A stretch of 35,241 nt of DNA from an uncultured Alphaproteobacteria bacterium. GTDB taxonomy: Bacteria; Pseudomonadota; Alphaproteobacteria; Rhodobacterales; Rhodobacteraceae. Each line of letters opens with the position of its first letter. Position 1 is the first letter of the stretch. Below are positions 7,514-15,667 of this stretch, one piece after another. The stretch is from assembly GCA_902537235.1 (NCBI GenBank), contig CACBAO010000018.1, forward strand, positions 1 through 35,241. Direction: 5' to 3'. The notes below the pieces were generated by a model. It searched no databases, was not told the origin of the DNA, and worked only from the letters and a program-made list of their open reading frames with translations. A program made the translations under genes and the position numbers.

Positions 7514-8224
7514 TTATCCTTCTATTTTTAGGGAGCTTTCAGCAGCTTCCCTTATTCTCTTTATATTTTGTCCATATACTATTGGGTTATTGACGCTACC
7601 ATTTGAAAAAACAGCCGATCCAGCTACCAAAATATCCGCTCCTGCTGAAACTACACTAGGTGCAGTATCGGCAGTTATGCCCCCATCAACCTCAATTAAA
7701 AAATCTTTATATTTTTTTAGATTAGCTAATCTTTCAATTTTTCTAAGTTGAGACGTAATAAACTTCTGACCTCCAAAACCTGGGTTAACCGTCATTACAC
7801 AAATTAAGTCTACCAAATCTACTAACTGTTCAGCCACTTCGTATGAGGTGCCTGGGTTTAAAGCTAATCCCGCCTTTACACCAAGACTATTTATTGCCTG
7901 CAGAGACCTATGAATATGTTGCCCTGCTTCGAAATGAACTGTTATCATATCCGAACCTGCTTCAGCAAAAGCTTCAAGATATTGATCTACTGGAGAAATC
8001 ATCAGATGAACATCCATAAATGTTTTGATATGGGGCCTAATTGCCTTGCAGGTTTCTGGTCCAAAAGTAATATTCGGCACAAAATGACCATCCATAACAT
8101 CAATGTGAACCCAATCACAGCCCTGCTCTTCTAAAGCTTCAATTTCTTTGCCAAAATTTGCAAAATCAGCAGACAGTATGGATGGTGCAATTTTTATTGA
8201 CTCTCTGGACAATAGTGGTTCCAT
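7514..8224 (-). CDS. rpe: Ribulose-phosphate 3-epimerase
   Basis: This enzyme interconverts ribulose 5-phosphate and xylulose 5-phosphate in the pentose phosphate and Calvin cycles. The 236-residue protein has the expected TIM-barrel motifs: IAPSILSADFANFG near the start, CDWVHIDVMDGHFVPNITFG with metal ligands, DVHLMI, TVHFEAGQH, ALNPGTS, VMTVNPGFGGQKF, and the phosphate-binding IEVDGGIT and AGADILVAGSAVF. The length is slightly above the usual 220 because of about ten extra N-terminal residues (MEPLLSRESI). It is divergent from the quinone oxidoreductase gene with only about 43 bases between them, so the two promoters must be close or overlapping. Confidence 0.96.
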   Translation of the reverse strand: MEPLLSRESIKIAPSILSADFANFGKEIEALEEQGCDWVHIDVMDGHFVPNITFGPETCKAIRPHIKTFMDVHLMISPVDQYLEAFAEAGSDMITVHFEAGQHIHRSLQAINSLGVKAGLALNPGTSYEVAEQLVDLVDLICVMTVNPGFGGQKFITSQLRKIERLANLKKYKDFLIEVDGGITADTAPSVVSAGADILVAGSAVFSNGSVNNPIVYGQNIKRIREAAESSLKIEG

Positions 8225-8267
8225 TTATAATAAAAACATATTTTGATTACTATGGGAGATAATGCAA

Positions 8268-9260
8268 ATGTCAACTCAAAATGTAAAGGCAGCAATAATA
8301 GATGAAAATGGTGGAAGTGAGAAATTTAAGATAATTACACAAGAGGTTGGCTCTCCAGGAAGTGATGAAATACTTATTAAACATAAGGCTATAGGGCTAA
8401 ATTTTATTGACGTATATCACAGAACGCGAATCTCAGATAATTACGCCGTCGCACTACCTGCAGTGCTCGGCATGGAGGCTTCGGGAATAGTTGAATCAGT
8501 GGGAGATGGTGTTACTCACCTAGTTTCTGGCGATCGCGTTGCATATGCTGCTACACCGCCAGGCGCCTATTGTGAGGCCAGGGTTATGCCCGCTAAACAA
8601 GTTTGTAAGCTTCCTGATGAAATATCATTTGAGGAAGGTGCAGCGATGATGCTAAAGGGGTTAACTGTCAAATATCTTTTTCACGATACGACAGAATTGA
8701 AAAGTGGAGACCAGATTTTATTCCATGCAGCTGCAGGCGGTGTCGGATTGATTGCCTGTCAGTGGGCTAGAAGTGAAGGTTTAGAGTTGATAGGCACTGC
8801 CGGTTCTGATGAAAAGTGTAAGTTGGCAAAAAAATTTGGTGCATCTCAAACTATAAACTATTCTACGAATAACTTTTCCGAAGAAGTTATGAAACTAACG
8901 AATGGTATTGGCGTTCCGGTTGTAATGGATTCTGTTGGTAAAACGACCTTCGACGATTCTTTAAGTTGTTTAAAAGACTTTGGAATTTTTATCTCATTTG
9001 GAAATGCATCCGGAAATATTAATCCTATCGATATTGGTATCTTAGCAAAAAAATCACTCAAAATAACTAGAACTGGTCTCTTTACACATATAGGTGACTT
9101 TACCCGCTGCCAAGAGATGGCAAAGGTTCTTTTCGGAAAAGTAGTTTCTGGTGATGTCAAAATACAAATAGATCAAACCTTCTCATTGAACGATGTTGCT
9201 TCAGCTCACGACTCACTAGAAGCGCGAAAAACAACGGGTTCAACAGTTATAACGATATAG
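8268..9260 (+). CDS. NADPH:quinone oxidoreductase (zeta-crystallin type, zinc-free medium-chain reductase)
   Basis: Members of this family reduce quinones or other electrophilic carbonyls with NADPH. The 330-residue protein shows GLNFIDVYHR near residue 43, LGMEASGIVESVG near residue 68, GDRVAYA, GAYCEARVMPA, and the cofactor loop FHAAAGGVGLIACQWA near residue 154, followed by a long Rossmann domain. No zinc-binding cysteines of alcohol dehydrogenases are visible. Two in-frame ATGs exist; the second (8268) is preferred because GGGAG at 8254-8258 is nine bases before it but only three before the first. The 3' end is just two bases from the tail of the convergent TIGR03084 gene. Confidence 0.92.
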   Translation: MSTQNVKAAIIDENGGSEKFKIITQEVGSPGSDEILIKHKAIGLNFIDVYHRTRISDNYAVALPAVLGMEASGIVESVGDGVTHLVSGDRVAYAATPPGAYCEARVMPAKQVCKLPDEISFEEGAAMMLKGLTVKYLFHDTTELKSGDQILFHAAAGGVGLIACQWARSEGLELIGTAGSDEKCKLAKKFGASQTINYSTNNFSEEVMKLTNGIGVPVVMDSVGKTTFDDSLSCLKDFGIFISFGNASGNINPIDIGILAKKSLKITRTGLFTHIGDFTRCQEMAKVLFGKVVSGDVKIQIDQTFSLNDVASAHDSLEARKTTGSTVITI

Positions 9261-9262
9261 CT

Positions 9263-10063
9263 CTAATTACCGACTTTATATCTAGTCCCTTTTGCTGGAG
9301 GGTCCTCTGGAGGGCCAGCAAAACACTGAGCATATTTCATCCACTGAATTGCTGGCTCGCCAGTTATAGACAATTTTGTATCAGCAAAATTTCGTACCTG
9401 AGTCACCACTTGCGCAAATTCAACTGCTGTTCCTTCAATCTTTGAAGAACTCTCTTTATCATTCCACTGCCAGACTTCACCAGATGGTGCATTTAAAATC
9501 AGATAAGGTGTTGGCTCAGGGATTGCTAATTTCCTATTAACAAAAGTCCATCCGTAAGCAATAACGCCCATATGCACTATATTTTTTATTCTATCCTTTT
9601 CTTCTCTGTCTTTACCTAGCACATCGAAGACTTCCTGACCATGTGCCCAGGTTTCCATATGTCGTGCCGTTATCTTAGACCGAGCGCTCATTTCAGGACC
9701 AGCCCACTTTACCCTTTTTTTAGGATCAGCATCGCTGTAGCCATCGAAAACATCCTCAACACTTTTCCACCAATCATCTATTAATCGTTGACCAGTTACT
9801 CCGTCCAACCATGGGACTTGAGCCTGAACAAGTGATTTTCCTTTAATTAGTTCATCATTAATTGGTTTGTAAAAGTTTTCATAATGATCTCCCCCTTTAA
9901 GTGTTTCCACCGCGCCAACATTGAATAAATATAAATGTCCAATTACGTCTTCTATTGTCCAGTTTTTGAACAATGTCGTAGTCGACAAACAAGCCACACC
10001 CTCAGCATTGAGTAACTCATATAAGTCTTTACTCTCATCAAAAAAATCTTTTGCCTGTTCCAC
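9263..10063 (-). CDS. TIGR03084-family metal-binding protein (DinB / maleylpyruvate isomerase fold)
   Basis: The 266-residue protein resembles the TIGR03084 family, related to mycothiol-dependent maleylpyruvate isomerase. DVIGHL gives His43 and RHMETWAHGQEV gives Glu137 and His141, a spacing matching the metal triad of that fold. The N-terminal half is the helical bundle; the C-terminal half (about 165-266) contains LILNAPSGEVWQWN and TGEPAIQW, typical of the second domain. Function of the family is not established. It is the last gene of the atu-like operon, one base downstream of the nitronate monooxygenase-like gene, so a role in the same degradation pathway is inferred. Mycothiol is a compound of Actinobacteria, so a different thiol or none would be used here. 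Confidence 0.82.
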   Translation of the reverse strand: MEQAKDFFDESKDLYELLNAEGVACLSTTTLFKNWTIEDVIGHLYLFNVGAVETLKGGDHYENFYKPINDELIKGKSLVQAQVPWLDGVTGQRLIDDWWKSVEDVFDGYSDADPKKRVKWAGPEMSARSKITARHMETWAHGQEVFDVLGKDREEKDRIKNIVHMGVIAYGWTFVNRKLAIPEPTPYLILNAPSGEVWQWNDKESSSKIEGTAVEFAQVVTQVRNFADTKLSITGEPAIQWMKYAQCFAGPPEDPPAKGTRYKVGN

Positions 10064-10064
10064 C

Positions 10065-11213
10065 TTATGCCTCCTCTAGCGCACCATTTAGTCTCTCATA
10101 AGCTTCGATAAAATCTGTCTTAAAGTCTTGTACTACTTCCCCAGCAGACTTCGTTTCATTCATCAGACCAACTGCTTGGCCAACCCAATAGGTTGCAAGG
10201 TCAGCAGCTTGCTTATTCCCAGCTAATGATAGCTTATCAAGCTTTCGTAATGCTGGCTCAGCTACTAAAGGTTGCACTGGCGATGGAAGAGGCTGAACTT
10301 GGTCACTATTTTCCCATGCATCAGTCCAGGGCGATCTTAATTGTCTAGAGTGCTTCCCAGTTCTACTTTTTGATCTTACGGTGTCAGCAGAAGAAGCACT
10401 CAGCATTTTCTCTTTGACAATTGGATTCGTCTCGGCTTCCGTTGTTGTGAGCCAAACGGAGCCACACCATGCGCCAGATGCTCCCATAGCCATAGCGGCG
10501 GCCATCTGACTTCCAGAAGCTATACCTCCTGCTGCTAATATAGGGACATCCTTTATATCTTTTATGGCATTATATACTTCAGGAATGAGCACCATTGATG
10601 ACACTTCACCACAGTGCCCTCCGGCTTCTCCACCAGCTACTATTAAAATATCTACTCCCGCATTAATTTGGTTAATTGCATGTTTTTTTGCCCCAACTAA
10701 CGCACCAACTTTAACTCCTGCGTCTTTTGCCATATCAACCATTTGCTTTGGAGGCATGCCAAGTGCATTTACAATCATTTTAATTGGATGGTTAAAGGCA
10801 ACTGTTAGTGACTCATGAGCGCCCTCTGGAGTCATGTTTTTTCCAAATCGTAAATGATTTTTTCGGTCCTCTTCCAATTCATTCGGATCTACATCAATGC
10901 CATTATTCTCAAGTATGTTATGCGCAAAATCCTTATGGCTCTGAGGGATTTTTCCAAGCATATCCTCATCGGATAGATTTTCTCCCTTTCCCACAAAATT
11001 ATTTGGAACAATCAGATCAACCCCATAAGGCATTCCGTTAACTTGGGAGTCTATCCAATTTAACTCAATCTCTAATTCGGGTCCCGAAAGGTTAGTGGCC
11101 CCAAATACCCCGAAACCTCCAGCTTTCGTAACTGCAGCAACCACATCTCTGCAATGCGAAAAAGCAAATAGTGGAAATTCTATACCTAGTTCCTCACACA
11201 ATTTAGAATTCAT
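10065..11213 (-). CDS. Nitronate monooxygenase / 2-nitropropane dioxygenase family flavoprotein
   Basis: The 382-residue protein has the FMN-binding TIM barrel of this family. Marks include EFPLFAFSHCRDVVAAVTKAGG at the start (first 15 or so residues highly typical), VGALVGAKKHA, VAGGEAGGHCGEVSS with the conserved glycine-rich His loop, and VPILAAGGIASGSQMAAAMAMGA for phosphate binding of FMN. A C-terminal segment RTGKHSRQLRSPWTDAW is also typical of the subgroup found in catabolic clusters. True nitronate activity is unproven for such members; some act as enoyl or other flavin oxidoreductases. It overlaps the biotin-subunit gene by four bases (11210-11213), so translation is coupled and it belongs to the atu-like operon. 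Confidence 0.87.
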   Translation of the reverse strand: MNSKLCEELGIEFPLFAFSHCRDVVAAVTKAGGFGVFGATNLSGPELEIELNWIDSQVNGMPYGVDLIVPNNFVGKGENLSDEDMLGKIPQSHKDFAHNILENNGIDVDPNELEEDRKNHLRFGKNMTPEGAHESLTVAFNHPIKMIVNALGMPPKQMVDMAKDAGVKVGALVGAKKHAINQINAGVDILIVAGGEAGGHCGEVSSMVLIPEVYNAIKDIKDVPILAAGGIASGSQMAAAMAMGASGAWCGSVWLTTTEAETNPIVKEKMLSASSADTVRSKSRTGKHSRQLRSPWTDAWENSDQVQPLPSPVQPLVAEPALRKLDKLSLAGNKQAADLATYWVGQAVGLMNETKSAGEVVQDFKTDFIEAYERLNGALEEA

Positions 11214-13195
11214 TTTTCACCCTCCTTGTTAATATTTAGTAAATCCTCGTCTACGGAAACCTGATTACCTATATTAGTATAAATATCCGAGACTTCTCCA
11301 TCTATAGATGCTGTTATTTCATGCTGCATTTTCATTGCCTCTAAAATTAATATTACCTGATTCTTTTTCACCTTTTCTCCCACGGTCACAAATAGTTCAC
11401 GAATTACGCCATGCATAGGAGCTCTTATTTTCCCACCTTTATCTATATCCTCAATTTTTAAATCTTCTTTTATAATTTCGGCTTTAAATGATTTTCCCTG
11501 GTAGCTAGCGAATAATTTATTTTCCTTATACTCAATAAAATCGAGTTGTATTTTTTCATCATTCAATTCTATGTGATCTTCGTTTAGGGCTATTTGTATT
11601 TTTTCTGCTTCAAAGATAATCGTAATTAAATTAGGTTTTTTAAGCTCAATATGAACTGAGTAAATATCATCATTAGCTTTGAAAGAAAGAGGGTAATATA
11701 TTGTCTTTGAGTTGGACCAACCATAAAGCTCATCTTCAAAGCCAATAGCTTCATTGATAAGTCTTTCAGAGTACTTTGTCATCAAAAGAGCACCTAAAAC
11801 TGCTACCTCATCGAACTCCATATGTTTATTACCTGATGCACTAAAATCATGGGTCTCTAAAAAAGAAGTATTAACATCTTCATGTCTGAAGGCTTCACTC
11901 GAAAGAATAGCAATAAGAAAGTCTCGATTGTTTTTTACTCCATAGAGAGCCGTATTCTGCAAAGATTGCTTCAATGTATCGATAGCTTGCTCTCTGTTCT
12001 TTCCGTTAGATATTACTTTGGCTAACATTGGATCATAAAAAGGGCTTATAACCTGACCTTCGACAATCCCGTCGTCATAGCGAGTGTCAGGAGATTTATG
12101 TTTTCTCCAAACCTCTATCTTTCCTGTGCTTGGTAAAAAGTTTTTCCAAGGATCTTCGGCATACAGTCTAACTTCTAGAGAATGTCCACATAACTGAACT
12201 TGTTCCTGAGAAAGTGGTAGCTCCTGATCATCAGCAATATTCAGTTGTAACTCAACTAGATCAAGTCCAGTTACCATCTCAGTAACAGGATGCTCAACTT
12301 GAAGTCTCGTATTCATTTCAAGAAAATAAAAATTTTTGTCTTTATCTAGAAGAAACTCTATTGTGCCTGCTCCTGAATAGTTAATCACTTTTCCTGCAAG
12401 ACATGCAACTTCTCCCATTTTTGTCCTCAACTCAACATCAACAACAGGAGATGGGCTTTCCTCGATAATCTTCTGATGTCGTCTCTGCACTGAACAATCT
12501 CTCTCACCAAGTGAAATTATATTTCCGAAGTTATCAGCCATAATTTGAATTTCGATGTGCCGAGGTTCAACTATAGATTTTTCCAAAATTATCTCAGATG
12601 ACCCAAAAGCGCTCAAAGCTTCTGCTTTCGCAATTTCACAGCTTTTCTGCAGATCTGAAATATTATTAACGAGCCGCATTCCTCTTCCTCCTCCTCCCGC
12701 CGCAGCTTTGATCATTAAGGGAAATCCAACACTCTCGGCCGCCAATTGAAGTTCCCTATCGTTCTTATTTGCCACCTCAGCTCCTGGGATACAAGGAACC
12801 CCAGCTTCTTTCATAATCGCTTTTGCTTTTGCTTTATTTCCCATTGCCTCTATAGCTTTTGAAGAAGGTCCTACAAAAGTAACTTTTGCTTTTTCACACG
12901 CTTCCGCAAAATCGCTATTTTCGGAAAGGAATCCGTAGCCAGGATGTATTGCATCGCATCCGGTACTCAAAGCGACTTCCATGATTTTTTCTATTGAAAG
13001 ATAAGACTCAGCTATTGGACCTTTACCAATATTAACACTTTGATCCGCGAAATTTACGTGTGGTGATTGCTCATCAGCATCAGTATAGACAGCAACCGTT
13101 AAAAGCCCCATTTTTTTTGCTGTCCTCATTAATCGTAAAGCTATTTCACCCCGATTAGCTACAAGTAGTTTCCTTAATGAACGCAACTCACTCAA
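11210..13195 (-). CDS. Biotin-dependent acyl-CoA carboxylase alpha subunit (geranyl-/methylcrotonyl-CoA carboxylase type)
   Basis: This subunit carboxylates its own biotin with ATP and bicarbonate and passes the carboxyl group to the beta subunit. The 661-residue product contains a biotin carboxylase domain (about 8-450) with KLLVANRGEIALR, HPGYGFLSEN, AAAGGGGRGMR, ERDCSVQRRHQK and LEMNTRLQVEHPVTE, and a C-terminal biotin carrier domain with EAMKM, biotinylated at Lys622. The length and organisation fit AtuF or LiuD. The frame is open to a TTG at 13213, but TTG at 13195 is preferred: GGAG (13203-13206) sits seven bases before it, and the protein then starts near the usual point. It lies between a crotonase and a nitronate monooxygenase-like gene. 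Confidence 0.93.
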   Translation of the reverse strand: MSELRSLRKLLVANRGEIALRLMRTAKKMGLLTVAVYTDADEQSPHVNFADQSVNIGKGPIAESYLSIEKIMEVALSTGCDAIHPGYGFLSENSDFAEACEKAKVTFVGPSSKAIEAMGNKAKAKAIMKEAGVPCIPGAEVANKNDRELQLAAESVGFPLMIKAAAGGGGRGMRLVNNISDLQKSCEIAKAEALSAFGSSEIILEKSIVEPRHIEIQIMADNFGNIISLGERDCSVQRRHQKIIEESPSPVVDVELRTKMGEVACLAGKVINYSGAGTIEFLLDKDKNFYFLEMNTRLQVEHPVTEMVTGLDLVELQLNIADDQELPLSQEQVQLCGHSLEVRLYAEDPWKNFLPSTGKIEVWRKHKSPDTRYDDGIVEGQVISPFYDPMLAKVISNGKNREQAIDTLKQSLQNTALYGVKNNRDFLIAILSSEAFRHEDVNTSFLETHDFSASGNKHMEFDEVAVLGALLMTKYSERLINEAIGFEDELYGWSNSKTIYYPLSFKANDDIYSVHIELKKPNLITIIFEAEKIQIALNEDHIELNDEKIQLDFIEYKENKLFASYQGKSFKAEIIKEDLKIEDIDKGGKIRAPMHGVIRELFVTVGEKVKKNQVILILEAMKMQHEITASIDGEVSDIYTNIGNQVSVDEDLLNINKEGEK

Positions 13196-13197
13196 AG

Positions 13198-14001
13198 CTA
13201 ATCTCCATACCAATAGGGTTTTCTCTTTTCTGCAAAGGCGGCTAAGCCCTCCTTTGCTTCTTCACCCAGCATACACTCTGCGAACTTACCGGAGGCAAAT
13301 TCAGAAAGCTCCTGCAAGCTTGAGTCTCTTGAATAGCTCAGTATTTCTTTTGTAGCAGCGGTAGCCATTGGAGCACACTTTTTTGTTGCTTTATCAAAAC
13401 TTATAAAAAAATCATCTAGTGCATCTTTATTTTCGACCAAATTATCCGCAAGCCCGAACTCTACAGCATCCCTTGCATTAAATTCCATACCAGTTAACAT
13501 CAGCTTACTAGCTACTCTCAAGCCTAACCTTTTTATCAAAAATGGCGATATTTGAGCAGGAGTAAGTCCAATTGCTGTTTCTGAAAGTGAAAAACGCGCC
13601 TCTTTTGTTACGGCCACAATGTCTGCACAGGCAACCATTCCTAATCCTCCAGCAAACGCTGGTCCGTGTACCAGAGCAACAACTATTTTGGGAAGCTGTG
13701 ATAGTATCTTAAACAACTTTCCTGCTTCTAAATTCATTGTTCGTACTTGATCAAAGTCAGGAGTTTGCAAAACAAAATTCTTTCTAAAGTCTTTAAGGTC
13801 TGCTCCTGCACAAAATGCGTCACCAGAACCTTCAATACTCACTCCCCTAATATTTTTATCTTCCTTTACCTTTTCAAGAACAGATAATAATTCAGTAGTC
13901 ATTTTTTCCGATAAAGCATTTTTTACATCTGGTCTATTTAATATTAGACGTACCCACCTATCGTGATCCTTAACCAGAATTGTCTCAAACTGAGTTTTCA
14001 C
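13198..14001 (-). CDS. Enoyl-CoA hydratase, similar to AtuE (isohexenylglutaconyl-CoA) or LiuC (methylglutaconyl-CoA) hydratases
   Basis: The 267-residue crotonase-fold protein would hydrate the carboxylated product of the neighbouring acyl-CoA carboxylase. It shows LNRPDVKNALS near residue 22, the first oxyanion-hole segment CAGADLKDF near residue 64, the second GPAFAGGLGMVACADI near residue 113, and SETAIGLTPAQISPFL near residue 139. The LTPAQISPF segment is one I associate with AtuE-type proteins, by memory rather than alignment. The C-terminus ends KRKPYWYGD, and its last codons provide the ribosome site of the next gene. It starts two bases after the carboxyltransferase stop. Assignment to hydration is firm at family level; the substrate is inferred from neighbours. 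Confidence 0.88.
   Translation of the reverse strand: MKTQFETILVKDHDRWVRLILNRPDVKNALSEKMTTELLSVLEKVKEDKNIRGVSIEGSGDAFCAGADLKDFRKNFVLQTPDFDQVRTMNLEAGKLFKILSQLPKIVVALVHGPAFAGGLGMVACADIVAVTKEARFSLSETAIGLTPAQISPFLIKRLGLRVASKLMLTGMEFNARDAVEFGLADNLVENKDALDDFFISFDKATKKCAPMATAATKEILSYSRDSSLQELSEFASGKFAECMLGEEAKEGLAAFAEKRKPYWYGD
13203..13206 (-). promoter_or_regulatory. Ribosome binding site that sets a TTG start for the biotin subunit
   Basis: Read on the minus strand, GGAG is formed by the last codons of the crotonase gene (GGA GAT TAG) and stands seven bases before TTG at 13195. The same arrangement occurs at the cobE-cobM junction. Confidence 0.6.
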
Positions 14002-14003
14002 TT

Positions 14004-15620
14004 TTACATCCTCGCTATTCCAAAATTATTCGGCCTTAATTTTCTTATTTTTGATTCTAGGCAAGTTATTAGGCAGAAACCTAACACTTTTCTTGTATCT
14101 CTAGGATCAATCATTCCATGATCAATTAACCTACCTGAAGTTATAAAGGCGTCGGACTGGCTGTCAAAGTGCTCTTGGATTCCCTTAATTTTAGTACTAA
14201 AACTATCTTCATCAATTTCTTTGCCTTTCCGAGCGGCTGAATTTCTAAGCACATGCTCCATTGTTTTTGCGGCCTGCTGACCTCCCATCACGCCTGTTTG
14301 TGCATTGGGCCAAGTCAGGAGAAAGTCTGGATTGTATGAATATCCGCACATACCGTAGTTTCCCGCGCCAAAGCTAGCACCGATATAAAGAGCTATTTTG
14401 GGAACATTAACATTCATAACGGCCTGGATCATTTTAGCACCATGCTTAATCATTCCAGCGTGCTCGTATTGAGTTCCAACCATATATCCTGTGGTATTAT
14501 GTAAAAAAATTATTGGTCTGTTTACTTGATCGCATAATTGAAAAAAGTGAGCAGCTTTTGTTGCACCGTTTGGATCAATTGGACCATTATTACCTATTAG
14601 CGCACACGGTATTCCAAAAATATTTGCTTGAATACATACAGTTGAAACTCCGTAATCTGGTTTAAACTCAATAAAATCCGAATTATCAACGACCCTGCAT
14701 ACCAACTCTCTAACATCATAGGGCTTTCTGTAATCAGTAGGAACTATGCCTATGATTTCGTCCGACGAATACTTTGGGGGCAAAAAATTCCTTGCACTTA
14801 CGCCAGTAAAATCTCTGTCCCAACCCAATGACTTGACCACCTCTCTTGCAATTTCTATGGCGTGCTTATCATCTTCTGCCAGGTACTCAACTAACCCTGT
14901 AATTTTTGAATGAACTTCCGCTCCTCCAAGATCTTTATCAGAGGACTCTTCTCCCGTAGCAGCCCTCAACAGGTTAGCTCCTGCTAGTGCCGCCATACCA
15001 TTTTCTTTTACACCAATTACGTAATCACTCATACCTGGCATGTATGCACCGCCTGCAGTTGACAGGCCATGGAGCACGGTAATTATTGGAATACCCATTG
15101 CACTCATTTCCGCCAGACCTGCAAAAGCTCCTCCACCCAATGCCCATAATTCAACTTTATATTGCATCAGATTTGCACCCGCGCTTTCTACCAAATGAAC
15201 AAGAGGCAACTTATGTTTTTTCGCCATCTCCAAAAGTAACAGCCCTTTTTCTATAGTTTTAATAGTAGTTGCTCCCGCATTTATTCCACTATCGTCTATG
15301 TAGATTAAACACTTGACTCCTGAAACGTATCCAATACCTCCAATCAGACTAGACCCAGGAATACTAGTTTCGGGGTCTGGGTCATCTACACAATACCCTG
15401 CCATATTAAAAAGTTCTAAAAACGGAAGACCTGGATCTAACAACGCACCTAATCTTTCTCTGGGAGATAATTGGTTTCTTTTCTCAAATATATCTCTGCG
15501 TTTTTCTGAGGTTTGAGCTGCTCTTTCGAGAAGTAAATTCATTTTGTCTAAAAGGGCCGTATTCTCTTTTGTATTAGTTTCAAAAGAAGGAGAGGAAATA
15601 TCAATTTTACTTAAGAACAC
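14004..15620 (-). CDS. Acyl-CoA carboxylase beta subunit (carboxyltransferase), AtuC/LiuB type
   Basis: The beta subunit moves the carboxyl group from biotin to the gamma carbon of an alpha,beta-unsaturated acyl-CoA. The 538-residue protein starts with GTG, giving FLSKIDISSPSFETN, the usual start of this family. It contains RERLGALLDPG near residue 51, GLSTAGGAYMPGMSDYV in the N-half, and HNTTGYMVGTQYEHAG and YIGASFGAGNYGMCG in the C-half, which form the active-site loops. Such order and length fit MCC/GCC beta subunits rather than the propionyl-CoA lineage. The TTGYMVG and KHGAKMI segments look closer to geranyl-CoA carboxylase than to methylcrotonyl-CoA carboxylase in my recollection; a Gly/Phe switch known to separate the two needs alignment to place. 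It is followed after two bases by the crotonase gene. Confidence 0.92.
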   Translation of the reverse strand: MFLSKIDISSPSFETNTKENTALLDKMNLLLERAAQTSEKRRDIFEKRNQLSPRERLGALLDPGLPFLELFNMAGYCVDDPDPETSIPGSSLIGGIGYVSGVKCLIYIDDSGINAGATTIKTIEKGLLLLEMAKKHKLPLVHLVESAGANLMQYKVELWALGGGAFAGLAEMSAMGIPIITVLHGLSTAGGAYMPGMSDYVIGVKENGMAALAGANLLRAATGEESSDKDLGGAEVHSKITGLVEYLAEDDKHAIEIAREVVKSLGWDRDFTGVSARNFLPPKYSSDEIIGIVPTDYRKPYDVRELVCRVVDNSDFIEFKPDYGVSTVCIQANIFGIPCALIGNNGPIDPNGATKAAHFFQLCDQVNRPIIFLHNTTGYMVGTQYEHAGMIKHGAKMIQAVMNVNVPKIALYIGASFGAGNYGMCGYSYNPDFLLTWPNAQTGVMGGQQAAKTMEHVLRNSAARKGKEIDEDSFSTKIKGIQEHFDSQSDAFITSGRLIDHGMIDPRDTRKVLGFCLITCLESKIRKLRPNNFGIARM

Positions 15621-15667
15621 TTAACACCTATTTTAGTATATTTTTAATTTATTCAATTCCTTCGAAT

